Source: Xestospongia muta (lineage: Eukaryota; Porifera; Demospongiae; Haplosclerida; Petrosiidae). Taken from it: a stretch of 64,000 nucleotides of DNA. The stretch spans positions 1,989,001-2,053,000 of the forward strand of contig OY848931.1 in assembly GCA_963693285.1 (NCBI GenBank), in the 5' to 3' direction. Position 1 is the stretch's first letter. Each line of letters begins with the position of its first letter. A program made the position numbers and the translations under genes. Below, piece after piece: positions 35,533 to 47,300 of the stretch. The notes under the pieces are model-generated. The model saw only the letters and a list, made by a program, of their open reading frames with translations, was not told the origin of the DNA and did not search any database.

Positions 35533-38290
35533 ATGTTAAGTTTGGACGTTCTCATAGTCTTGGTGAGACAGCTCTGAAGACACAAGTAAACATTGCACAG
35601 TAAAGAATATCTACATTAGAAGACTACATACACAGTAGAGAGAGACAGTATCAGGTAAGACTACTGGTACATTGTCTGTTATGATATGATCAGAGACTGT
35701 TTCTTGTTGTAGACTACTATATCTCATCTTCATGGAGAACGTAGAGAATCACGTGGTCAATATTCATCTGGTGTAGGTCAGTTTATCTCTCAACGTAGAA
35801 GACGTGTTGGTAGAACACATGATATTATCATGTCTATGAGAAGTGTTGGATCTACATCATCTGAAGAAGGAAGTGAAGTAGAAAATGGTAAGTAAAATAT
35901 AATTACCTATTGTAATGGGATCTACTCATAATTAAAAATCTATTGCTCATGTTAACATTTAATTTAAAACTGATTGCTCTCTAACAATATTTCAGCTTTA
36001 GATTATATGAGAACAAAATACAGCAATCTGATTGGTCAATTAGCAGTTTTAAATCCCATAGTAAACTTCTGAATTAATTTTATTCATGACAATATCTTAT
36101 CATCCAATAACTTGTATTAACAGTTCTATTGGTGTTATATTACTAATGTTAGTAACAAACAATATTAACATATATTATATTGGTAATTAATGGAGTACAC
36201 AGTGTTTGATTATAACTAAATAGTTATGGATATCTTCAATATCTTCATCTGTTGTCTTTTATAGAACAGTTAGTAATGACCTGTTCTGTAGAATTTAGAA
36301 TCTTTACTTTGAGATATTGTGTTCTAATTTTTATATGAACTGTGAATACATATTTAATTACTGAGGGGTGGAGCCAGTTTAGTGCCACTTTGTCTAATCC
36401 CATTTTGTCTAAAACACATGATTCAGTGCCAAATGGTCTAATGTAGTGGATATTTTTGAGTAATTACCAGTTCTCAGTTAACACTTTTTTACCAATTAGC
36501 TGATTAAATACCAAGCAATTACTGTTACATTTTATGTCTTTGAATAATATATTGTGTGTAGAGCAGTGGTAGATATATATTCAAGGATTGTAGAATTTAG
36601 AATATAGTCAAGTATTATGGAATTTTCGACAACTCAAAGAGGTGCTTGCTCTCTTATTTACCAAGGCTACAAATATACATTGAACTGAAGATACCTTGAT
36701 GGTAGGATCTACTGGAGATACAATTATAGAAGCTGCAGTGGAAGAATCACAACCCAAGATGATGAATTAATATCTTGTAATATCAACCATAACCATCCAC
36801 CACAAGACCAGGCAGAGGTTGAAGCAGAGAAGGTTATATCGTCATTAAGAAAGAAAGTATCCGAGAATATACAGCCAGTGCCTCTCCAAGCATTTCCAGA
36901 AGACAAGACAAAGATGAAATAGCAGTCAAACTACCAACACTTCTATCAATCAAGTCATCACTTTATCGAGAGCGCAGAAAAAGGCTACCTCTAATGCCCC
37001 ACGCAAGGGAAGAAGTTACATTTGAAGGTGAATGGACACGAACTTTTAGTGGTAAGTGATTCCTACTAACTGAAGATGGAGAAAGAGACAAGATCATCAT
37101 CAAGTTAAAAAAGGTTGTAGGCAAGGGTCATACCAATGTTTATGAAATTGTTGAAATCTTTAAGAGAGAACAGTGTATGACAGAATCACCATTAGCCAGT
37201 TGGCATCAGGAGCCATTCCTCCTAGAAGAGGAAAGAAGTCTACAGACAAAGATAAAAGAATAAAAGAACTGAAATAATGATTTTCAGGAAATACAACTCT
37301 TGAAGAGTATGTTCAAGGAATGTCTGGACATACAAACATTTAATCAAAGACAAAATAACTTACTATTATTTATTTATTTACAACATTAGACCAATTGCCA
37401 CTGGTTTGTGTATTTTAGACAAAATGGGATTAGATGAACTGGGAAAACCCCGTGGAGCCTGAGGTTATTAATATATCTATGATAGTTTATTACATGTAGA
37501 AACCTTTAATACAGTATTCTATAGTGTTGCTGTGAACTTTAAATTTTATGTTTGATTAAATAAATGTTTCTTAGTCAGTTTACAAACCTAACGATGTGGT
37601 CATCATTATAGTTATTATTGTCTATTATTTTAATATAGGTTAACAAACCAGCTGGTGAATTACAGTATACTGCTGTCCATTTACCAGCATTATGTAATGA
37701 TGATGTCATTATGACACTATTATTAAAATATGGAGCTGATATAGAAATAAGAAATGCTGAGTACTTAACTTCATTAGCTATGACAAGCAATTAGTATTAG
37801 GTAAATCTCAACCACACCCACTAATTATGTTCGAATATATTCTTATTAGAAAAATGTTACTGAACAGTTTTGTTATGTGCTGCATCTGATGGTGGTGATT
37901 AGCAGAAGTGACACACCTCCTGACAACCACACCCATTAGTCCCAATGTAAAGGGTTTAAGACATAAATGTGCTCTTCATCTTGCAGCTGCCAAAGGATAT
38001 CAAGAAATTGTTAAATTCCTTATATTGAATGGAGTAAGTTTGATTACATGATCCTTGATAGTCATGTGATGATCATGTGATTTTAGGTAGATGTTAATAT
38101 TAGAGGAGGTAGTCGTCAATGTACAGCACTTCATTATGCTATTTTAGGAGGTTATGCTAATATCATTCAAATCTTATTGAGTGCAGGAGCTCATGAGTTT
38201 ACCAGAGATGCCGGGGGATACACTCCTCTTAATCTTTGTCAAGGAGATACTTGTTGTCTTTTACATACTGTATGTCTGTTAATATGTGTA
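35533..38290 (+). pseudogene. FHA-ANK-RING gene, P3 copy, broken
   Basis: Exon 1 (35533-35654) has a four-base insertion after ATGTT and a CAA-to-TAA change. Exon 2 (about 35713-35887) is kept. Intron 2 holds a Mutator-like insertion. Exons 3 and 4 (the FHA part) are deleted at about 37593. Exons 5-7 remain (about 37639-37800, 37850-38033, 38087-38270) with small losses, and everything after the start of exon 8 is gone, joined to intron-8-like DNA. Confidence 0.85.
36376..37451 (+). mobile_element. Mutator-like (MULE) element fragment with FLYWCH-like segment
   Basis: An insertion of about 1.08 kb in intron 2, flanked by an 8-bp direct repeat GTGGAGCC (36368-36375 and 37452-37459). Imperfect terminal inverted repeats share CTAATCCCATTTTGTCTAAAA. 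Inside, a plus-strand frame reads CSGRITTQDDELISCNINHN then HPPQDQAEVEAEK, like a FLYWCH/MULE amino-terminal zinc domain. A LLSIKSSLYRERRKRLP segment follows, as upstream of MULE transposase cores. The transposase core is absent. Paralogous introns at 20236 and 45225 show the empty site. Confidence 0.75.
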
Positions 38291-38400
38291 TGTATTTTAT
38301 TATTGTTGCTATAGAAACCAATGTTTCTACACTAATTGTGCATCCATTATTTTATTTATCATTTGACACTTGTCATCATTCATCCATTTCGAAAGTGTGG

Positions 38401-38474
38401 TAGAAAAATTCTGTGTAATTGAACTCAGGTCCTTTAGATTACTTATGAGAGCTCTATAATCTGAGCCACTCAAG
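38401..38474 (-). repeat. tRNA-derived SINE-like relic, P3
   Basis: Minus strand: GAGTGGCTCAGATTATAGAG, then ACCTGAGTTCAATTACAC about 35 bases on. This is the copy closest to tRNA box A and box B consensus. It lies in what was intron 8 of the RING gene. Confidence 0.5.
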
Positions 38475-38568
38475 GCTACATATACAGAAATAGAATGTGC
38501 ATGAAGATCCTAACCTAGTGAGATATGGTACAAGAGAGAGATTATCATAATATTAATTTTTATACTTT

Positions 38569-39360
38569 TTATAAAAACTTATAAACGACAATAATAGTCC
38601 ATTGGGTGGTGTTTGTAAGAGGGCACTCATCTGACATGTCTACAGGAGGTGTAGCAGGCAATGTGGGGCTGAAAAGGGGTGGAGCTGAGGATCCAAGGGG
38701 CGTATGCATTGTGTGAGGTGGTGTAGAGGTGTGTGATGAGTGAGGGAGTGGGGAAGGTGAAGATGAGGAACGTGAATAATCCAGGATGGGAAGATATTGG
38801 ATGACTTTTTTGGGAGGTACTGTTGGATGAGTTAGAGCATCCATGTCTTTTCCAGCTAGAGGGAAACACCGAGGTGACCATGGTAACACTTGTGTCACAA
38901 CATCTTCCATTTCCATTCCTATACCAAGAAGTGGAGGAGAAACTGAATGAGAGGAATCAGGAGTTGATGATCGTTGAGTTGGGTGTGGCCTTTTACAATT
39001 GCCAGTAATAAAATTGAGGTATTTTTTTCTTTCTTTGGCCTCACATCTGTTGTGTCGATCAGCAAAAACTAGATCACTGACATCCTATCAAAATAAATTA
39101 AAAATAACTTTGTCCTAATAAATATAGTAATTATAACATTAAATTAGCCAGTAAATAGTAAACATATGGAGCCACTATATACATGAAGATACATGTATGT
39201 GTGTGTGTATGTGTGACTGTACCTCTTCTTCATCACTGTCATCTATATCTCCATTGATTTTTATCCCATGATCAAGTGTTCTGTTAACAAGAGGAGCAAT
39301 GTCTGGTCTCGTATTCTCTTCTAACTTATGCCATTTTGGTGTTATGATTTCTTTGTATTC
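38569..39360 (-). pseudogene. KANSL1-like 3' fragment, P3
   Basis: The terminal exon (from about 39087) and part of the PEHE exon are present, parallel to 8076-8957. The PEHE exon has an extra internal deletion (the HHVNRK part is lost) and is cut after YKEIITPK in the same place as P1, which confirms a shared origin. Confidence 0.75.
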
Positions 39361-39617
39361 TGACCTAAATAAATTGACTATAAACTAGTGGTTTTTTGAT
39401 ATTGTTACATTGTGTATTATAGAATGATATGATGTTAACTGTCAATGAATAGGTACAACTTAAATATAACCAAAGATATATGCATTTCACCTAGTAATAC
39501 AAAAAATAGTATACCTTGTTAACATTGTATACTAACACACATATTGGTTGTCTCTAAAGGAACTGATGTATAGAATATTTGAGTTTTAAATATATGGTCT
39601 TAACAGAATGAACTAAC

Positions 39618-39729
39618 CAATGTTTTCAGATAATCTTCATATTTCTTTGCAACATTATTTTGATTAATAGCTCTTAAATCAGATAATAAATTTCTTTTTG
39701 CCACATTTTCAGAGCTGATCCAATGATTG
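39618..39729 (-). pseudogene. Orphan exon next to KANSL1 fragment, P3
   Basis: Same 112-base segment as 9224-9335 (begins NHWISSENVA), with the same splice signals. Product unknown. Confidence 0.4.
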
Positions 39730-39884
39730 CTAAAGGAGAGAAATAGGAGGTATATACACTTGTCTAAAGTAGATACTAGGTTATTTATATAACAAATTAA
39801 GTTAATAAAATGTGTAGAAACAGACTTAATTAACTAACAACATTTATAACAAGTTTGTAATTGTCCTAAGATGGTTTTAGTGGT

Positions 39885-41961
39885 GCTGATCTTATATCAA
39901 AATACATGGACTATGGGCAGTACTTTCACACAAACTACCAGATGGAAGTGAGAAACCAGTTGGATTGTATCTGGACCTCTATCAAATGCTGAAAGGAAGT
40001 ACTCACAGATTAAAGGGGAAACCTTAGCTATTGTGTTTGGTATCAAATACTTCCACTTATTTATTTGGATGACACTTTTATAATCTATACTGACCATAAT
40101 CTATTAGTAAGTCTGATGAGCTCAAATAAGACCTTTCCCTCACATACATCAGCAGGATTACAATGATGGGCACTGACTCTGTCTACATATGAATATTCAC
40201 TGAATTCAAATCTACCCAGCTGAATGGGAATGCAGATGCTCTCAGTAGATTACTATTACTATCAGTCCCTAGAGATATCCCAATTCCCAGTGATATTGTT
40301 TTACTCCTGGAAAAGTTTGAGTTTTACCAATTACATCAAAAGAAATTGCTGCACGGACAGAAAAGGACTCAATTCTCTCTAAAGTTCCATAATTTGTGGA
40401 AAATGGCTAGCCAATAAGTATGGAAGATAAAGAGCTCAAACCATACTTCAATAAGAGATCTGAGCTATCAAGTTATTTAAATTATTTACTGTGGAAAAAT
40501 CGTGTTATTGTACCTCCACCAGGTTGTGCCATTCTAATTGAGGAGTTACACAAAGAACATCTGGCTATAGCAAAAATGAAAAGTCTGGCTAGAACTGTTA
40601 TCTGGTGGTCAGGCCTTGATGAAAATATCCATGAGAAAGTACAATGTTGTACAGAGTGCCAAGCATTACGACCATCAGCACCTCTTATGCCTTTTCAGTC
40701 TTGAGAATGGCCATTAAACCATGGCAAAGACTACATTTAGACTTTGCAGGTCCATTTTAGAATTATATGTTTTTAACAGTAATTGCTGCTCATTCTAAAT
40801 GGATTGAAGCTCACCCTGTGTCTTCTATTACTTCATCAACTACAATCTCACATCTTTGTCAAATCTTTGAACAGCATGGACTACCAGAAGTTGTTGTAAC
40901 AAATAATGGCCAATCATTTATTAGTGATGAATTCCAGAAATTCCTGTACACTAATGGTATAAAACATATTCTAACATCTCTCTATTATCCTGTCACTAAT
41001 GGCTAGCTGAGAAAGCAGTTCATATAATCAAAGATGGCCTGAAGAAAATCACTGAAACCCTAACAGAACCTCATACCACCACGGGATTATCCCCAGGAGA
41101 ACTATTAATAGGAACAAAATTGAGATCAATACTGGACCTACTGAAACCAACATTAAGGTATTGTGTACAACGTAAACAGTATATCTAAGAACAAGTTGCC
41201 AACAAAAGTACTCACCCTCAATATTTTGCAATAGGAGACACTGTGTATGCAAAAAAATTTCCAAAGGGAATCATTAGGTCCCTGGTTTTATTTTAGCTTA
41301 TACAGGTACAAAATTGTGCATCATTCAACTTAACAATGGGAATAGCTGAGATGACATTTTGATTATATACAAAAAAGATACACTCTAAATGAAAACACAG
41401 ACTTAACATCACCATTTACTAACCCAGAGTACACTTCAGAACTGCATACTCAAACTGGAAGGAATCAACAATCTACTCATGAAGACACATCACCAGTCAC
41501 CACCTTAATTACTCCTATAGCCACCGCACCAAATGATACTGTCCAATGAATACCAACACAAACCCACCTCCCACTCAAAGATATCTGATGTGTAACTGTA
41601 AGCCACCAAATCATCTAATATATATATACTAATCTCAAATAAAGAAGGAAAAGTGTACTGTTTATTATGTAAAGACAATGTACTGTTTGTTATGTAAAGA
41701 CAATGTACTGTTTGTTATGTAAAGACAATGTACTGTTTGTTATGTAAAGACAATGTAGTGTGTTATGTAGAGACAGTGTATGTACTGTTTGTTATGTAGA
41801 GACAGTTGAACATTGTAGTCTGGTTTATATGTGTGTATCTGTTTACTCTAGTTTACTGATACGTATTGTAACCATTGGTTTTGTAAAGTATATAAGCAAG
41901 CTGTCTTCTATCTTAAAAGAGGAGAAACTCTTTATAATCCTCTAACTCTGAGAATATTACA
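39885..41961 (+). mobile_element. Ty3/Gypsy retrotransposon remnant, P3 unit
   Basis: This is the sister of 9480-11164 at the same position in the duplicated unit, so the insertion predates the 25-28 kb duplication. It keeps the integrase zinc-binding domain (HKEHLAIAKMKS..CCTECQ, 40420-40704), lost in the other copy. The integrase core again shows VTNNGQSF, with Asn in place of the usual second Asp. Stops and frameshifts occur throughout. The 3' LTR ends at 41961 beside ATAGTGATAC, which is intact COR-coding target sequence. Confidence 0.8.
41650..41790. repeat. Tandem 25-26-bp repeat in the LTR
   Basis: The phrase GTACTGTTTGTTATGTAAAGACAAT (5 or so copies, some degenerate) fills this part of the LTR. 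The sister LTR has about two copies (10958-11010). The difference accounts for its extra length. Confidence 0.8.
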
Positions 41962-44286
41962 ATAGTGATACCAGTCTGGTTGGTGTAAGAGGGTCTCCTT
42001 TCCTGGAAGAAAGCTGTTTAAATCAGCCATTATCATGAAACTCTTTTCAGATGAGGCACTCTAATACAAGTTGGAGAGGTCAGTGATGACAATATTTCCT
42101 GGAAGAATTACACGTGACTCACTAAATCAGCCATTATCACGAAACTCTTTTTGGATGAAGCACTTCCTAACTCTCGTAAATTCTGTCAAATACCAAATTG
42201 GAAGTCGTTTTCTAGTCCTTCTGCATAATATCCACTCGTAAAAACCAGAGATACTCCATGGTTTTTACTCCTTTTGTAATTTTAGACTAAAGGCAACCCA
42301 AGAAGGTTTGTGAAACTTGTTAGAAATGACAAGGAACTTGTTAGAAATGGAGTAAAAACATCTGGAGTTGAAAATTGTACTAACCAGTGTCATCAGAATC
42401 CACTTTAGCTTGAGCATCCAGCAGGTTCTGACTCATCCTTCAATGGTACTTCATCAAAACTCCAGTATTTTGTCTCAAACTAGCCAGAGAACGAAAGATT
42501 TTCTAGCCAGAGAACGAACCTCTGCCAGATCCACCACTAGCCTGTGTCATCAGAATCCAGTATTTTGTCTCAAACTAGCCAGAGAACGAAAGAGATTTTC
42601 TAGCCAGAGAACGAACCTCTGCCAGATCCACCACTAGCCTGTGTCATCAGAATCCAGCAGGTTCTGACTCATCCTTCAATGGTACTTCATCAAAACAACA
42701 AGCTATACTAGCTAGAGAACGAAAGATAGTTCTTGTAACATGGAACTCAGGCTGATATCAGGGGAAAATGTTGTCAGCAGCCTTTTCTAATTTCGAGATT
42801 ACATGCTAAATGGAGTGGTCTGCCTGCTGGGTTGTTGCTATGAACATCAATTATTTTTAGCAGTAACATCACATCCTTCTCTTCTACTAAATGTGGAGTG
42901 GTCTCTGCCTGCTGGCTTGTTGCTATGAACATTTCATTTTTAGCAGTAACAACATCCTTTCTCTACCACAAGATGTGTATCAGCCTTTTCTAATTTCGAG
43001 ACTACATGCTAAATGGAGCCTTTCTCTACCACAAGATGTTGTACATTTTTAGCAGTAACATCACAGCCTTTCTCTACCACAAGATGTTGTACAATTTTAG
43101 CAGTAACAAGATGTTGCATACTTTATTATTCTTAGCTTCATGTCTATAGCATTATTCTCAATTTGACCATTATTGTGAATCCTTTGTCATCTGATAAAGC
43201 CTTGATTTTAGGGTACAGTTACATTGCAGTTGACTGAGGAGATATTGAACTATTGGTAGATGACCATACTCAACAATTTTAGCAGTAACAAGATGTTGCA
43301 TATTTTATTATTCTTAGTATATAATTATAGCATTATTCTCATCTGACTAGTTAGAATTTGACCATTATCGTGAATCCTTGGTCATCTGATAGAGCCTTGA
43401 TTTTAGGGTACAGTTACATTGCAGTTGACTGAGGAGATATGGTAGATGACCACACTCAATAGCTCTGTTGTACAATTTTAGCAGTAACAAGATGTTGTAT
43501 ATTTTATTATTCTTAGCCTCATGTCTATAGCATTATTCTCATCTGACTAGTTAGAATTATTATCGTGAATCCTTTGTCATCTGATAAAGCCTTGATTTTA
43601 GGGTACAGTTACATTGCAGTTGCTGAGGAGATATTGAACTATTGGTAGATGACCATACTCAATAGCTCTATGCCAAGTGTATGCCTCACTATCTAAACCA
43701 TTTACATCACATCTTACCTCATAAGGTACTGTACTATATCTAGATCACCTGATCTAGCTGAAGGGGAGGAGAACTACTGTCTTTCCATTGAAAATGGTGT
43801 TAGTTTTAAAAAATGTTTTGCTAAATACACATGATGTAATGAAATCATTAAATGATAATTGCTCTCAATATTGCCACTGTGTCCCAATTTGGTGCCACTT
43901 TAATACACTGATATATATATATCATCAGGATCCAATATATATATATATATAGAGTCTGGATTAGTACATGTACATATCAATGATACAATGTTACTGTGAC
44001 CATTTTTACTGGCAAAATAAACAAGGGTTTCTCCTTAATCTTTCTTTCCAGCACCTCACAACAAGTGAAGTGGTGTGAAACTACATTATTGTAACCATAA
44101 CTCATGATTTCAGAAGTGGCATTGAGATACTGTAATACGTCTAATCCACAGTGCAATTGAAAGAGTGTTCCCTTGATTATCATGTACCCAAGGAGACGTA
44201 CCACGTGTAATAAGTCCCTTAACAAGATCTAGAACACCTTTAGAACAGGCATCACAAATTTCTACAGTTGACTGTTCCAGGAACAT
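41962..44286 (-). pseudogene. Collapsed ANK-ROCO relic, P4
   Basis: Same scrambled, deletion-rich relic as 11165-12985 and 18997-19297, without the Ginger element. The uninterrupted CAATGATACAATGTTACTG at 43979-43997 is the empty Ginger target. The start region near 44286 has a small insertion (CCAGGAACAT). Confidence 0.8.
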
Positions 44287-44397
44287 TGTCTCATGTAGTC
44301 TTTCAGTCTTGAGAGGGTGTGTTTTCTTTTCAGTTTAATATTCTCTTTATAATGCCCACCTGATTAAGCTGACCCTGCAAACTGCAAAAGTGCTAAG
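44287..44397. promoter_or_regulatory. Bidirectional promoter spacer, P4
   Basis: A 111-bp spacer almost identical to P2, including CTCTTTATAATGCCCACC. Confidence 0.5.
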
Positions 44398-47300
44398 ATG
44401 TTTGGACGTTCTCGTAGTCTTGGTGAGACAGCTCTGAAGACACAAGTAAACATTGCACAGCAAAGAATATCTACATTAGAAGACTACATACACAGTAGAG
44501 AGAGACAGTATCAGGTAAGACTACTAGGTACATTGTCTGTTATGGTATGATCAGAGACTGTTTCTTGTTGTAGACTACTATATCTCAACTTCATGGAGAA
44601 CGTAGAGAATCACGTGGTCAATATTCATCTGGTGTAGGTCAGTTTATCTCTCAACGTAGAAGACGTGTTGGTAGAACACATGATATTATCATGTCTATGA
44701 GAAGTGTTGGATCTACATCATCTGAAGAAGGAAGTGAAGTAGAAAATGGTAAGTAAAATATAATTACCTATTATAATGGGATCTATTCATAATTAAAAAT
44801 CTACTGCTCATGTTAACATTTAATTTAAAACTGATTGGTCTCTTAACAATATTTCAGCTTTAGATTATATGAGAACAAAATAGAGCAATCTGATTGGTCA
44901 ATTAGCAGTTTTAAATCCCATAGTAAACCTCTGAATTAATTTTGTTCATGACAATATCTTATCATCCAATAACATGTATTAACAGTTCTATTGGTGTTAT
45001 ATTACTAATGTTAGTAACAAACAATATTAACATATATTATATTGGTAATTAATGGAGTACACAGTGTTTGATTATAATTAAATAGTTGTTGATATCTTCA
45101 ATATGTTCATCTGTTGTCTTTTATAGAACAGTTAGTAATGACCTGTTCTGTAGAATTTAAAATCTTAAAGATATTGTGTTCTAATTTTTATATGAACTGT
45201 GAATACATATTTAATTAATAAGGGGTGGAGTCTGAGGTTATTAATATATCTATGGTAGTTTATTACATGTAGAAACCTTCAGTATAGTATTCTACAGTGT
45301 TGCTGTGAACTTTGAATTTCATGTTTGATTAAATAAATGTTTCTTAGTCAGCTTACAAACCTAACTGTTCCCATCTCAAACACAAATATCTCCTAATTTT
45401 ATAATGATAATAGTAATTTATAAAATGTAAAAACTTGAACCATTAATTTATAGACTTGATGTGTATACTTACTATACTATAATAATTAAAGTATTATATT
45501 GTAAGGTTTCCTTTGGTACTTATTAACAACATATATAGCTAGTCAGGTTTTAAAGTCAGTGTATATATTATTATAAATACTAGACTTGTTATAATATTAT
45601 AATATCATAACATATACAAACTATATTATCATGTACATATCTTATAATGTAAAATAGTAAGTAATATAAGATATGTTTCTATTATTATCTAGAGAATCTT
45701 CAAGCACCTCTTGGTGAATTTGTCAGCCTTAAGTTAGTTAAAGCTCTTGAACCTGATGAGGCCACACCCATTCCATTTGTTATCCGACGTCTAGTTGGGC
45801 GTGTCTACCATGTTGGTAGGAGGGTGTCACTCTGGGTACCTCTCCTCATTGTTCAGTAATATTACCAGCAGAGGCTGAGATCCAAAAGGAACATTGTCAA
45901 ATTATATGGAGAGGTGACAATGATAGTAATGACGACTTGGAAAAGACAGAAACAAGCAGACATTTATCTCGACAAAGGAGAATAGGAGATGGTGGCCATT
46001 TTGTATTGAAGGATCTTACAGCTGGTACTGGTGTGTTTTATATCAGTCATGTGACACATCATGTGACAATGCCTATTGAAGAAGAAGAAATACCCAGTAA
46101 TGGAGAGTCTGTTGCCACAGAAACGGGCAATGTAGGAAGTGATAAATTTTCTATGTTCCTAAGTTATGGTATACTTTTTGTTACTGGTATATTAGTATGG
46201 GAAATATCTGCTTTATCTCCTAGTGAAGTATTAACTGCTAAATTATTCCATTTGGCTAAACAAAGGGATCTAGTTCAACTTAAGGAACAAATTGATAAAA
46301 TGGAGTCCTCTACTTTAAATATTCCTACTCTTACAATTACAGGTTTGTTAGATCAATATATAAAATATCTGATTGTGAAAAGAACTTTATCAATAACTTA
46401 ATCTTACTATATTGTAGTGATCTGACTCAGTTGTTTATTAGTACTATTACACATATGACTACTTTAGTTGGGGCTTGTTCAGACTTGCCCTAAATTGTAT
46501 ATATACACATATAATATATAAATTACAATACACATACTGTATTGTAGTGATCTACTTAATTGTTCATTAAATGTTTTCATTGATAGGTACTGAGGATAAT
46601 GAACAGAGTTCTGTAAAGTTTTCAATCAACTCAGTATTGTCAACTCCAGTTCTTCCTTTAACATCTTATGATATTAATACTGAATATCAGCCACCATCAT
46701 ATGAAGGAGATGAGAAATTTAATGCTTTATTTGCTCCTCGTAAATCATTTGGTATTACACAGTTCTCTCTTAACACACCCTCTACTGCCAATATTCGTCA
46801 AGTGCCACGCCTCCTACTTCATATTGCTATTGATAATAGCGATATAGAAATGGTAACTTATCTCTTATCAAGAGGAGCTAATGTAAGTGGGTGTGGTCAT
46901 CACTATAGTTATTATTGTCTTTTATTTTAATATAGGTTAACAAAGCAGCTGGTGAATTACAGTATACTGCTGTCCATTTAGCAGCATTACGTAATGATGA
47001 TGTCATTATGACACTATTATTAAAATATGGAGCTGATGTAGAAATAAGAAATGCTGAACACTTAACTCCATTAGCTATGACAAGTAATTACAGTGTTAGG
47101 TAAATCTCAACCACACCCACTAATTATGTTCAAATATATTCTTTTTAGAAAAATGTTACTGAACTCAGTTTTGTTATGTGCTGCATCTGATGGTGGTGAT
47201 ATAGCAGAAGTGACACGCCTCCTGACAACCACACCCATTAGTCCCAATGTAAAGGGTTTAAGACATAAATGTGCTCTTCATCTTGCAGCTACCAAAGGAT

